Shown: positions 34,246-43,700 of the stretch, one piece after another
Layout: each line of letters starts with the position of its first letter
Position numbering within the stretch: the first letter of the stretch is position 1
Assembly (NCBI RefSeq): GCF_021389975.1
Contig: NZ_CP089981.1
Location: forward strand, 514,501-578,500
Direction of reading: 5' to 3'
From: Fulvivirga ulvae
GTDB lineage: Bacteria > Bacteroidota > Bacteroidia > Cytophagales > Cyclobacteriaceae
DNA: 64,000 nucleotides
Program-made: the position numbers and the translations under genes
Notes under the pieces: generated by a model
Database searches by the model: none
What the model saw: the letters and a program-made list of their open reading frames with translations, nothing else
What the model was told of the DNA's origin: nothing

Positions 34246-36825
34246 TCAAAAGGTAAACCCGAGCTTGGCAAAATAGAATGCTCCATTAAAGCCCATTTGT
34301 ACGGGGTCCCACAATCCTCCTGTTTCTGTTTCGGTATCCTGCCTGGTCGGGAGCTCATCCAGTATATTAGAGCCTCCTACGATCAGCCTGATATTATCGG
34401 TAAACTTATAACCCAAAGCAAGATCCGTAGATATCTTCGCCTCATACACATCCTTGGTGCCCAGCCAGTCGATGAGAATCACTTCATCAAAACGCACCAG
34501 CCGGAGGTTAATATTGAATTTATCTATTGTATAATCCAATGTAAGGTTGATCTTACTATCCGGCGCAGAAGCTAATAAAAAATATTGCTCTCTTTCCCCA
34601 AAGTAAATGTCCTCTTTCCCGGCCAGCTTCTGATTTGTTTTTATATCTTCAATAGACATATCATTAAAATTTGCAGCCATGGTAGCTTTCAGATCACCCC
34701 GCCCCATCCTGGTCGAATACTGAACAATAATATCAACACCAGTCGTCCTGGTATCCACCGCATTGGTAAAAAACTGAGCTGCTCCCACATTGAGAGCTTG
34801 CAGTTCCGATCCTATTTCCGGGTCTGTATCTTCAAATGCTCCCGTTAAAACTATCCTGTCTTGTATATCCACAAAATACCCATCTACCGTAAGTGTCAAT
34901 CTGGAGACAGGCTCTGCAGTAAATCCCGCACTAAAATTCAATGCCCTCTCCTGTTTCAATGGTGGTATACCTAGCGCTCGTGTGATAGGGCTGTTATTCT
35001 GGGCTATGATCTTATCTACAGCAACACCGGAAACAAAATCGGTAAATACAGAGTTAAAATAGATCTGAGCTAGTGACGGCGCCCTAAAACCTGTACTCAC
35101 CGACCCTCTTATGGCAAACCTGTCTGAGAGAGCAAACCTGGAAGCCAGCTTCCCGTTAATCGTAGTTCCGAAATCACTGTACCGCTCTCCACGTACAGCA
35201 GTTGCGAGCATAAATCTGCTGGTGAAATCCACTTCAAAATCAATATACCCGGCAATATTTGTCCTGAATTCGTCAACCTCATTATCAGGCCTGAATCCGG
35301 GAAAACCCTGCGATCCACCGGGCCTCTGAAGCGCATCCCATGGCACTACCATATTATTGATTACCGTATCAATTATGCCATAATTTTTCCAAGATGCCTC
35401 TTCTCCGGCAAAAATCTGATAATTCTCTACTCTATACTCTGCCCCAAAGGCAATATTGGATCCTGCCAGCATATACTCATTATATTTCGAAAAGTGAAGA
35501 CCAGTGGTATTTTGGGCCAGTTTAAACCCACCTGCATCAAAATAAGTGGGTGATTTCTCCAACAATGAGGCATTGAGTGTACCATCTACATAATAGTGAA
35601 ATATGTTTTGCCCGTAAGTATTATTAAAGTCGATCTTCCATCCATTGGCATCCGTCTTTATTCCTGCAGAAACTGACTTATCGCTAATATTAGACAAAAT
35701 ATGAGGGTCGAAACCATTAGGGTAAATGGCCTGAACATTTCGATCTTCATCGGCACCACGGGTCCAGGCATAGGCATCCGTGTCTCTGAAGTTATATCCC
35801 CCAAATGCATAAAATTTAGTTTCTCCTTTTAGCGGCATCTCTGCATTGAAATACGCACCAAAATTATCTGATTCAGCATCGCCAAATTTACGGCGGTAGA
35901 CATCATACACCACAGGGTCAGCAGGACGGTTTGTTCTCCCTTTATGCAGGTAATCCAGCGTTACATTTACAAAACCTCCGTTACCCGTTTCGAATCCGTA
36001 ATTGCCATTTACCTGCACCATTTCTCCGTCGCCCTCTTTTCGCACCCCTGAGTTAACCCAGCCAGTGAACTTCCCCACACTGGATTTAAGTACAATATTG
36101 AGCACGCCGGCAATGGCATCTGAGCCATACTGTGCACTGGCTCCGTCTCGCAATATTTCAATTCTGTCAATGGCAGAAACGGGTATAGCATTCAGGTCAG
36201 TTCCCGTATTGCCTCTGCCTCGTGTACCGAAAATATTGATGAGTGATGACTGGTGTCGTCTTTTACCATTAACAAGAACCAAAGTCTGATCCGGTCCTAA
36301 TCCCCTAATGGTTGCCGGATCGATGTGATCACTACCATCCGCTCCCGACTGTCGATTGGCATTATATGATGGCGCCACATACTGAAGCATTTGATTTACA
36401 TCAAGCTGCCCTGAGGTAGTTGCCACCTCCGACAAGGGAATGATATCAACAGGCACTGGGGTTTCAGTGGCTGACCTGTTTAGGCTTCTTGAGCCTACAA
36501 TCTCAATTTCCATAAGTTGTGTCAGATTCGGTAGCATTACGACATCAACTATAGATTTACCGTCAATAAAAACCTCCTCAGTATCAAATCCTATAAAGCT
36601 GAATTGCAGTACTGCCTGATCAGAGCCGGCCTGAAGTGCGTATTTACCATTCAGATCAGTAATGGTTCCGTTTCCGGTTCCTTTCTCCACTATATTCACC
36701 CCAACTAAAGGCTCTCCTTCAATATCCTTTACTATGCCACTAACTGAAAACTGTGCACAGGACATACCGATTATCCCAAAAGATAACAGGATAACCATAA
36801 TACATTTGTGTAGTTGTGTTGTCAT
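34246..36825 (-). CDS. TonB-dependent outer-membrane receptor
   Basis: The 859-aa product has a signal peptide (about 1-25, ...GMSCAQ) and a carboxypeptidase-regulatory-like domain (about 27-105, VSGIVKDIEGEPLVGVNIVEKGTGNG). The plug domain (about 125-235) contains TIRGLGPDQTLVLVNGKRRH and IERIEILRDGASAQYGSDAIAGVLNI. The C-terminal barrel ends in FYFAKLGFTF. It lacks a SusD partner, so it is not a standard SusC pair. Substrate unknown; siderophore, vitamin or peptide uptake are all possible. Monocistronic, with its own terminator. Confidence 0.95.
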   Translation of the reverse strand: MTTQLHKCIMVILLSFGIIGMSCAQFSVSGIVKDIEGEPLVGVNIVEKGTGNGTITDLNGKYALQAGSDQAVLQFSFIGFDTEEVFIDGKSIVDVVMLPNLTQLMEIEIVGSRSLNRSATETPVPVDIIPLSEVATTSGQLDVNQMLQYVAPSYNANRQSGADGSDHIDPATIRGLGPDQTLVLVNGKRRHQSSLINIFGTRGRGNTGTDLNAIPVSAIDRIEILRDGASAQYGSDAIAGVLNIVLKSSVGKFTGWVNSGVRKEGDGEMVQVNGNYGFETGNGGFVNVTLDYLHKGRTNRPADPVVYDVYRRKFGDAESDNFGAYFNAEMPLKGETKFYAFGGYNFRDTDAYAWTRGADEDRNVQAIYPNGFDPHILSNISDKSVSAGIKTDANGWKIDFNNTYGQNIFHYYVDGTLNASLLEKSPTYFDAGGFKLAQNTTGLHFSKYNEYMLAGSNIAFGAEYRVENYQIFAGEEASWKNYGIIDTVINNMVVPWDALQRPGGSQGFPGFRPDNEVDEFRTNIAGYIDFEVDFTSRFMLATAVRGERYSDFGTTINGKLASRFALSDRFAIRGSVSTGFRAPSLAQIYFNSVFTDFVSGVAVDKIIAQNNSPITRALGIPPLKQERALNFSAGFTAEPVSRLTLTVDGYFVDIQDRIVLTGAFEDTDPEIGSELQALNVGAAQFFTNAVDTRTTGVDIIVQYSTRMGRGDLKATMAANFNDMSIEDIKTNQKLAGKEDIYFGEREQYFLLASAPDSKINLTLDYTIDKFNINLRLVRFDEVILIDWLGTKDVYEAKISTDLALGYKFTDNIRLIVGGSNILDELPTRQDTETETGGLWDPVQMGFNGAFYFAKLGFTF

Positions 36826-37030
36826 ACTTATTTGATTTAGGATTTACTGACTCGGAAAACTATTACAATATAGCAATAGAATGAAACAAATAAGACATTG
36901 ACCCAACACTACAATTGCATTGAGTCAGGAACAAAACATCAAGAATTTCACGATCAGAATGATATGAATTTACAATGCATGCCGCTCCTCCCAAATAGCA
37001 AATGGATGTTTTACATAAACGGAAGGCTGA

Positions 37031-37070
37031 TAAAAAAGAAAAGCCGTTACAACATAGTCGCAACGGCTTT
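37031..37070 (-). terminator. Terminator after tsf
   Basis: AAAGCCGTT (37040-37048) pairs perfectly with AACGGCTTT (37062-37070). On the minus strand the stem is followed by TCTTTTTT. It lies about 22 bp after the tsf stop and closes the rplM-rpsI-rpsB-tsf unit. Confidence 0.85.
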
Positions 37071-37091
37071 CCTATTATCAAATAACTATTT

Positions 37092-37922
37092 TTATCCTAT
37101 AGCTACTCTTTTGAATTCTGCTACTGTTAAACCTTTTGATATGCTATCAAGATAGCCTGCTACTGTTACAGAGCTATCCTTAACGAACTGCTGGTTTAAC
37201 AAAGTATTATCCTTGTAGAATCTCTGAAGCTTACCCTCAGCTATTTTTTCTACAATGTTTGCAGGCTTCCCTTCAGCCAAAGCCTGTTCCTTACCTATCT
37301 CCAATTCCTTCTCAACTATTGTAGCATCAACGTCATCCTTATCTACAGCTACAGGATTCATGGCAGCAATCTGCATACCTACATCCTTACCTGCTTCCTG
37401 TACATCAGCACCGTTAACACCTTTAAGAGATACCAATACTCCTAATTTGCTACCAGCATGAATGTATGGCACTACAGCCTCACCATTTACTCTCACGTAT
37501 TCACTGATCTCGATCTTCTCACCAATCTTACCTACAAGTTCAGTGATTTTTTCCTCTACCGTAAGATTTCCAAGTTTCTCTTGCTTAAGAGCATCGATAT
37601 TGGCCGGTTGCTTCTCAAAAGCAACATCAAGAATAGCATTTCCAAGGTTCTGAAACTCTTCGTTCTTTCCAACGAAGTCAGTCTCACAATTCAAAGCAAT
37701 AAGGATACCTTCTGTACCATCACCGTTTGTTCTTACGAAAACAGATCCTTCTGTAGTATCTCTGTCAGCTCTTGAAGCTGATACTTTCTGCCCTTTCTTT
37801 CTTAGAAGGTCTATTGCCTTGTCAAAATCGCCATCAGCTTCGGTAAGTGCCTTCTTGCAATCCATCATTCCGGCACCAGTCATTTGCCTAAGCTTATTTA
37901 CGTCTTTTGCTGTAATAGCCAT
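37092..37922 (-). CDS. tsf: Translation elongation factor Ts
   Basis: EF-Ts is the nucleotide-exchange factor of EF-Tu. The 276-aa product starts ITAKDVNKLRQMTGAGMMDCKKAL, with the UBA-like domain (1-55), and continues with NCETDFVGKNEEF and the core dimerisation region. The C-terminal QQFVKDSSVTVAGYL is the conserved EF-Tu-contact end. It follows rpsB after 114 bp that contain a hairpin, so expression relative to rpsB may be attenuated. Confidence 0.97.
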   Translation of the reverse strand: MAITAKDVNKLRQMTGAGMMDCKKALTEADGDFDKAIDLLRKKGQKVSASRADRDTTEGSVFVRTNGDGTEGILIALNCETDFVGKNEEFQNLGNAILDVAFEKQPANIDALKQEKLGNLTVEEKITELVGKIGEKIEISEYVRVNGEAVVPYIHAGSKLGVLVSLKGVNGADVQEAGKDVGMQIAAMNPVAVDKDDVDATIVEKELEIGKEQALAEGKPANIVEKIAEGKLQRFYKDNTLLNQQFVKDSSVTVAGYLDSISKGLTVAEFKRVAIG

Positions 37923-37960
37923 AGTTACTTATATTTTAATATTCTTAATTTGATTTGTCT

Positions 37961-38001
37961 TTAATAAAAAATTGAACATCAGTTTGTGGCCAATGTTCAA
38001 T
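37961..38001 (-). terminator. Hairpin between rpsB and tsf (attenuator-like)
   Basis: ATTGAACAT (37971-37979) pairs perfectly with ATGTTCAAT (37993-38001). On the minus strand the stem is followed by TTTTTATTAA. It lies 36 bp after the rpsB stop, inside the rpsB-tsf unit, so it probably acts as a partial terminator that lowers tsf output or as a processing site. Confidence 0.6.
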
Positions 38002-38036
38002 CTTTTTGAATTATCTATCGGTATAATTTATTTTGT

Positions 38037-38801
38037 TTATTCTACAGATTCCTTGTCTGCTGCTTTTTTAGCCTCTTCTTCTTTCTGTAGGTTTGCCTCT
38101 TCTTTATCCTTCTTTCTTTCCATCAAACCTTCTTCGATGGTTTTACCCACTTGCTTTGTGATAAGCGAAATAGATTTGAACGCATCGTCGTTTGCCGGAA
38201 TGGGGAAGTCTACCCCTGTAGGGTCAGAGTTAGTATCCACCATAGCAAATACAGGGATATTTAACTTTTGAGCTTCTTTTACAGCAATATGCTCTCTTTT
38301 AACATCGATCACGAAAAGTGCAGCTGGTAGCCTGTTAAGATCAGCGATACCACCAAGTACTCTCTCGAGTTTTTCCTTTTCACGGGTGATAGTTAATCTT
38401 TCTCTTTTTGCAAGGTTAAGGTAAGCCTCATCTTTCATCAGCTTATCAATTGAAGACATTTTCTTCAATGATTTTCTGATAGTAGCAAAGTTGGTAAGCA
38501 TACCACCCAACCATCTGTCAGTTACATAGGGCATGTTTAATCTCTTAGCTTCTTCAGTCACAACATCCTGTGCCTGTTTTTTAGTAGCTACGAACAAAAC
38601 CTTTCTTCCTGATCTTACGATGTTCTTAAGTGCATATGATGCTTTGTCGAGGCACTCAAGGGTCTTATTTAAATCAATAATGTGGATACCATTTTTCTCC
38701 ATAAAAATGTATGGAGCCATTTTGGGATCCCACTTTCTCGTTAAGTGTCCGAAGTGAACACCAGCATCAAGTAAGTCTTTATATTCTAATTTATCAGCCA
38801 T
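38037..38801 (-). CDS. rpsB: 30S ribosomal protein S2
   Basis: The 254-aa product shows LLDAGVHFGHLTRKWDPKMAPYIF at residues 10-33. VLFVATKKQAQDVVTEEAKRLNMPYVTDRWLGGMLTNF and PVFAMVDTNSDPTGVDFPIPANDDA are the S2 signatures. A charged Lys/Glu tail (about 225-254) is common in the phylum. Neighbours rpsI and tsf are as expected. Confidence 0.98.
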   Translation of the reverse strand: MADKLEYKDLLDAGVHFGHLTRKWDPKMAPYIFMEKNGIHIIDLNKTLECLDKASYALKNIVRSGRKVLFVATKKQAQDVVTEEAKRLNMPYVTDRWLGGMLTNFATIRKSLKKMSSIDKLMKDEAYLNLAKRERLTITREKEKLERVLGGIADLNRLPAALFVIDVKREHIAVKEAQKLNIPVFAMVDTNSDPTGVDFPIPANDDAFKSISLITKQVGKTIEEGLMERKKDKEEANLQKEEEAKKAADKESVE

Positions 38802-38844
38802 TAATTATTTGTTTTCTTATTTTATATCCTGTTAACAGTAAATA

Positions 38845-39231
38845 TTAACGTTTACTGAACTGGAACTTTCTTCTCGCTTTTCTTCTTCCGTATTTCTTTC
38901 TTTCGACCATTCTAGGGTCTCTGGTAAGAAAGCCTTCCTTTTTAAGAGGAGATCTGTTCTCAGCATCTACTTCGCACAATGCTCTTGATAATGCCAGTCT
39001 GATAGCTTCTGCCTGACCAGCAGGTCCACCACCATCAACATTAACCTTAATATCGAAGTTACCATCCTGACCAACAGTATTTAACGGCTGGCGAACGATA
39101 GTCTGTAAAATACCCGCAGGAAAGTAATCCTCCACACTCTTGTTGTTTACAGTGATCTCTCCTTTACCGGAAGTCATATAAATTCTGGCAATTGAGGTCT
39201 TTCTTCTTCCTATTGAACTAATTACTTCCAT
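38845..39231 (-). CDS. rpsI: 30S ribosomal protein S9
   Basis: The 128-aa product has IGRRKTSIARIYM at the start, NVDGGGPAGQAEAIRLALSRAL in the middle, and the universal basic end FLTRDPRMVERKKYGRRKARRKFQFSKR, which reaches the P-site tRNA. It starts 3 bp after rplM and lies 43 bp before rpsB. Confidence 0.98.
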   Translation of the reverse strand: MEVISSIGRRKTSIARIYMTSGKGEITVNNKSVEDYFPAGILQTIVRQPLNTVGQDGNFDIKVNVDGGGPAGQAEAIRLALSRALCEVDAENRSPLKKEGFLTRDPRMVERKKYGRRKARRKFQFSKR

Positions 39232-39234
39232 TGA

Positions 39235-39681
39235 TTATAGTTTAATTTCTTTAGGTTTTTGAGCTTCATGCGGATGCTCGGCACCCTCATAAACGTATAA
39301 ATTCTTGAATAGAACTCTTCCTAATCTAGATTTAGGGAGCATTCCTCTTACGGCTCTCTCTACAAGGATTGTAGATGATTTCTTGGCCATAACTTCCTTT
39401 GGAGTAGCAGATCTCTGACCACCAGGGTAACCGGTGTGAGAAATGTAAACTTTATCAGTCCATTTCTTTCCTGTCAGCTTTATTTTATCTGCATTGATAA
39501 CGATAACATTATCTCCACAATCAACATTCGGAGTAAAATCAGGCTTGTGTTTTCCTCTGATCACTCTCGCAACTTCACTAGCTAACCGGCCCAAAACCTT
39601 AGATTCGGCATCAACGATGACCCAACCTTTGTTTACTGTTGCCTTGTTAGCCGAAACTGTCTTATAACTTAAAGTATCCAC
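39235..39681 (-). CDS. rplM: 50S ribosomal protein L13 (GTG start)
   Basis: The 148-aa product has the L13 signatures WVIVDAESKVLGRLASEVARVIRGK, NVDCGDNVIVINADKIKLTGKKW and AVRGMLPKSRLGRVLFKNLYVYEG. The start codon is GTG (39681); no ATG precedes the conserved region in frame. It is the first gene of rplM-rpsI-rpsB-tsf. A good promoter lies 57 bp upstream. Confidence 0.97.
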   Translation of the reverse strand: MDTLSYKTVSANKATVNKGWVIVDAESKVLGRLASEVARVIRGKHKPDFTPNVDCGDNVIVINADKIKLTGKKWTDKVYISHTGYPGGQRSATPKEVMAKKSSTILVERAVRGMLPKSRLGRVLFKNLYVYEGAEHPHEAQKPKEIKL

Positions 39682-39737
39682 GCTGTAAAAGCTTTATAAT
39701 TTTTGACAATAGATAATTCGCCCCTGAAAAAGGGACA

Positions 39738-39768
39738 CAAAGATAGATGTATATATTTTTAAATGCAA
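39738..39768 (-). promoter_or_regulatory. Promoter of the rplM-rpsI-rpsB-tsf unit
   Basis: On the minus strand TTG (39768-39766), a 20-bp spacer and TATCTTTG (39745-39738) match both Bacteroidota boxes. Predicted start of transcription is near 39731. A small CCC-CTGAAAAA-GGG hairpin overlaps the start of the 50-nt leader. Confidence 0.7.
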
Positions 39769-39819
39769 CAGGAGCTTGAAAATATTTGAATTGCTCATTA
39801 TCCCATCTAAATCGTCCCA

Positions 39820-40530
39820 TCAGTTATTCTTATCCAACTGCTCCACAAGTACCCTAAAGTCTTTAGGGTACGGTGCCTCAATAGAGAGTTCTTTGCCATT
39901 GAGTACTTTGAAGGTAAGACTGCGAGCATGCAATGCAAGCCTTTTAATAAGCGGTTGTTCCTCTGTCCACTTCTTCAGGTTATACTTCCGCTTGATGGAT
40001 GACAAATACAGAGGTTTGCCTCCATACATTTCATCACCGGTAATCGGAGCTTCTATGCTACTCAGGTGTACTCTGATCTGGTGCATGCGGCCGGTGATGG
40101 GCTTGCACTCCACCAAAGTGTGGGCAGTGTACGCTCTTAATGTATTAAAAAAGGTCTGTGCTTCCTTTCCCTTATAATCAATCCTTACAGTTCCGTTGCC
40201 CAGTTTTAGGATCGACCTGTCTACTTCTTTATTGTCAAAGTCGTGAATGCCGTCTGTAACCGCATGGTATATCTTGCTCACTTCCCTGTTTTCAAACTGA
40301 ATAGACATGTGGCGATATGCTTCAGGGTTTCTGGCAATAACCAACGCTCCGGTGGTTTCCTTATCCAACCGGTGGCACACCTGGGCATCTTCATGATATG
40401 CCCTTGCCATTTCAAGAATATTCACAGTATCATTCCTGTCAGCAAGCGTAGAAATAAATGCCGGTTTATTAATAACGATGTAGTTATCGTCTTCCCAAAT
40501 GATTAAATCCTCAAACTTCATTTTTGCCAT
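39820..40530 (-). CDS. RluA-family RNA pseudouridine synthase
   Basis: These enzymes isomerise specific uridines in rRNA or tRNA. From the chosen ATG at 40530 (MAKMKFEDLIIWEDDNYIVINKP) the product is 236 aa. The family motif CHRLDKETTGALVIARN carries the catalytic Asp, followed by EVSKIYHAVTDG, GRMHQIRVHLSSIEAPITGDEMYGG and ALHARSLTF. A longer reading from 40653 adds 41 residues that look non-coding and lack an S4 domain. The target site is unknown. It lies downstream of the large T9SS protein gene but behind a hairpin. Confidence 0.92.
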   Translation of the reverse strand: MAKMKFEDLIIWEDDNYIVINKPAFISTLADRNDTVNILEMARAYHEDAQVCHRLDKETTGALVIARNPEAYRHMSIQFENREVSKIYHAVTDGIHDFDNKEVDRSILKLGNGTVRIDYKGKEAQTFFNTLRAYTAHTLVECKPITGRMHQIRVHLSSIEAPITGDEMYGGKPLYLSSIKRKYNLKKWTEEQPLIKRLALHARSLTFKVLNGKELSIEAPYPKDFRVLVEQLDKNN

Positions 40531-40586
40531 GCCGCAAAGGTAATGTTTTTTCTGATTTCCGGGATGGAACTGGGTACTGGGGCATA

Positions 40587-40620
40587 TGTTTGCCAACTGC
40601 TTTTGCCGATTGCCGACAGA
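40587..40620. repeat. Short TTGCC-type intergenic repeat
   Basis: TTTGCCAACTGC and TTTTGCCGATTGCCGACAG form a run of TTGCC/TGCCGA units just upstream of the pseudouridine synthase. Such runs look like decayed intergenic repeats. I see no full copy elsewhere in this window. Confidence 0.25.
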
Positions 40621-40638
40621 ATTACTGACTACTTTAAC

Positions 40639-40704
40639 AAAAGAAGGTACCAAAAAGCTACTTATCCTGATTAAGGACGTTTAACTTTTGAGGCACCTTC
40701 TTTT
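40639..40704. terminator. Long hairpin after the T9SS protein gene
   Basis: AAAAGAAGGTACC (40639-40651) pairs with GGCACCTTCTTTT (40692-40704), 13 bp with one mismatch, around a 40-nt loop. The loop can itself fold (AAAAG/CTTTT and TCC/GGA). It lies 40 bp after the minus-strand stop at 40744. The long loop and short T-run make termination probable but not certain. Confidence 0.5.
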
Positions 40705-40743
40705 CAACTGACAGATTAAGTCTCCGTCAAAGTCCCGAGTAAC

Positions 40744-43700
40744 CTACTCCAGGATTATTTTCTGCTCATAGCTGCTATCGTTTACCATCAGCTTCACAAT
40801 ATAAACTCCTTTGACCAGCCTGTCGAGATGAATGGGTTCGCCGGCGTAATTGCTTTCGTAGACTATCTTTCCTGCTACATTCAATACGCTCACTTTTGCG
40901 TTTTCCATTTGCGCTCCGGTCAGCCTGATATAAATGGTTTTCTGGGTTGGGTTCGGATATACCACCAGTTGCTTGATTTCGGCAGTGACCTCTTCTTGCC
41001 GATGCGGTGCTACTGCTGACGGAGACACGTTGATGGTGTAGTCTTCCATTTCACTATGGTACTGGTCATTGCATGGCGTTGGAGTTTCTCCGTAGGTAGT
41101 CCTCACTCTTAGCCTGTACACCCCACTGGTTCCTGAAGGGATCGACACGGTAGATGAATATGATGCAGAGGCTCCTATTCCACTCAGCACTTCTTCGCCT
41201 GCATCATTAAAATCTCCATCCTTATTCCAGTCTATCCATGCCTTGGCCCTTGATCCTGCCCAGGTGTATTGCGGAGTGACCACCAGTGTTTCCGAACCAC
41301 TCTGAACCACGGTGGCAGATATACTGGTGTAATCCGAGTAGCCATCTGCTTCATATGTTGTGGTGTTGTCTATGCTTCCCAACCTGACACGTCTTACATA
41401 CTGGCCTGAGGGGTTGCCATTGGTTACAGCACAATATGATACTGCCTGATGTGTGGTAGCACCTGCACTGTTTGAATAGGCTGAATAACTGCTTTGCTTT
41501 CTGGCCCTGACCCTGTAGCTGTAGCTGGTTGCTGCCTGAAGGTTCTGGTCAGAATAGGACGTAACACCTGCATCAACTTCGGTGATGGAAACATAAGAGC
41601 CACCGTTATCAGAACGCTGAATTTCAAATGCTTCTTCATCCGCAGAGTTGTCGCTCCATGAGAGGTCAATCTGAGAACTGGAAACGGCTTGTGCTGACAT
41701 ATTGGATGGCGCAGGAAGGGTAGCTCCGGATCCTATATTGGCTGTATAATCCTCCACTTCCCCATACTGAAAGCTTTCGCAAGCCGTGGGCACTCCGCTG
41801 TACTTCATGGATATCCGAAGCCTTGTTGTTCCCGGTAATGCTCCCGAAGGTACAGTGAGTGTGCCTTGTACGGTCTGGCTACTGCTTCCTGAGTCAAAAG
41901 CCAGTTCGTTGGCATCGTCAAAATCTCCATCCTGATTGAAATCTACCCATACCCTGAAGTACTCCTGATAGGCCTGGCCACTGAATCCTGGCGTAAGGGA
42001 TATGCTGTTGCCTCCCTGGGCAAGTGGAATAACGAGACTGGTAAAATCAGAGTAATTGGTAGCACCTGAAGGGTTAGAAAAGCTTCCAACGGTCACATTG
42101 GCAAGGTGCTCGTAAGATGAGTTACTACTGGTGCTTGCACAATATGTTACCCCGGGATCTTCCACCGTAATGTAGCCGGTTTTAGTTTCCGTATCATTAC
42201 CGGCGCTGTTGGTTACGGTAAGTGTTACATCATAAACACCTGCCGTTGCATAGGTAACTACAGGGTTTTGCCCGGTACTGGTTGAAGGTGTACCTCCCTG
42301 GAAACTCCAGTTCCATTGACTTGGTGAATTGGTAGATTGGTCCGTGAAGCTGATGCTACCGCCTTCAGTAATCACAGTTTGGTCAGCAGCAAAGGCTGCT
42401 ACCGGGGCTGTTGTGCCTCCTGCGGAGTAGACATCCGCAACCCAGAGTCCACGACCGTATGTACCTGCATAAATCTTTCCGGCCGTTTCGTGGATTTCCA
42501 GTTCGTTGACAATTACATTAGGAAGGCTTTGGGAGAACAGAACCCAGCCTCCGGTATTGTCATCTTTATAATAAACGCCTACATCCATACCTGCATAGAT
42601 GCCATTGGCAGAATTTTTATGCCATACTACGCAATTGGCACTCATATCTGGCAATGTACCTGAAATGTTTGTCCAACTGTTACCGGCATTGTTAGATATA
42701 TATATTTTTTGTCCGCTGTACCCCCTGATAGCTACTGCCACTTTTTGAGGATTATCGGGATGGACTGATATATAATTGACTATAGCAGGCAAGCCGTTGG
42801 TAATGTTGGTCCAGTTACCGCTTCCTCCATTGGTGGTGCGATAAATGCCGTTTTCTGATGCTGCATATATATAGTTGGAATTAGACGGAGCGATAGCTAT
42901 GCTTTCTATGGTTGCATTACCTGCCCGGCCTGCGTTTTGCCAAGACTGCATGCTGTTGCTACTTTTCTTTATTGTGCCTCCTGACAACCCTACGTAAAAA
43001 GTGCCGGCAACATCCTGCGCCTGGGCATAGGGCACTACCCAGGCTCCTGTACCCGGGCCATTTAAGCTAATGGAGTTCTCTCCACCGGAAGTACTTTTAT
43101 ACCATGACCCGCCGTTTTGGGTAGTACCATAAACTACATTGGTATTGTCTTTATCAACAATAGCTTCTCCACCGTCAGCCCCCAGCCACTCATACCAGGT
43201 TGAGTTTTTGTACACGCTGGTACCATTGTCCTGAGCTCCGCCAGCTACCATGGTATGGTCGAGTCTGGAAACTCCTATACCATAAAACTGTCGTGTGGCA
43301 ATGCCATTGGAGAGGTTCAGCCAGGAATCTCCCCGGTCGGTGGTCATAACAAGATAGCCATCATTTCCAATATAGAGCGTATTGCCAACATATTCCATAA
43401 CGTGGATATCAGGATGTACGGCAGGCACTCCGTTAGGGCCGGTTACGTGGGTCCATTTGGAGGTTTGTGACCAGTTGGCACCACCATCAAGCGATCGGTA
43501 GGTTACAACACCGCCAATGTGTACTTCATTATAATTGGTGGGGGAAACTGCAATATCCAGATCATACCAGGACTGGCTGCTGTTGTCGTTCGGCGTATAC
43601 CCCATGATGTTATATCCGTTGCCTGAGCTTTTTCTTGTGGTGAAGGAGCTGCCACTGTCCGTTGACCTGTATATTGCCCCTGCACCTATGCCATAGACAA

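Noticed and set aside
40531..40653. N-terminal extension of the pseudouridine synthase from an upstream ATG
   Set aside because: The extra 41 residues resemble translated intergenic repeat, and the family start fits the ATG at 40530.
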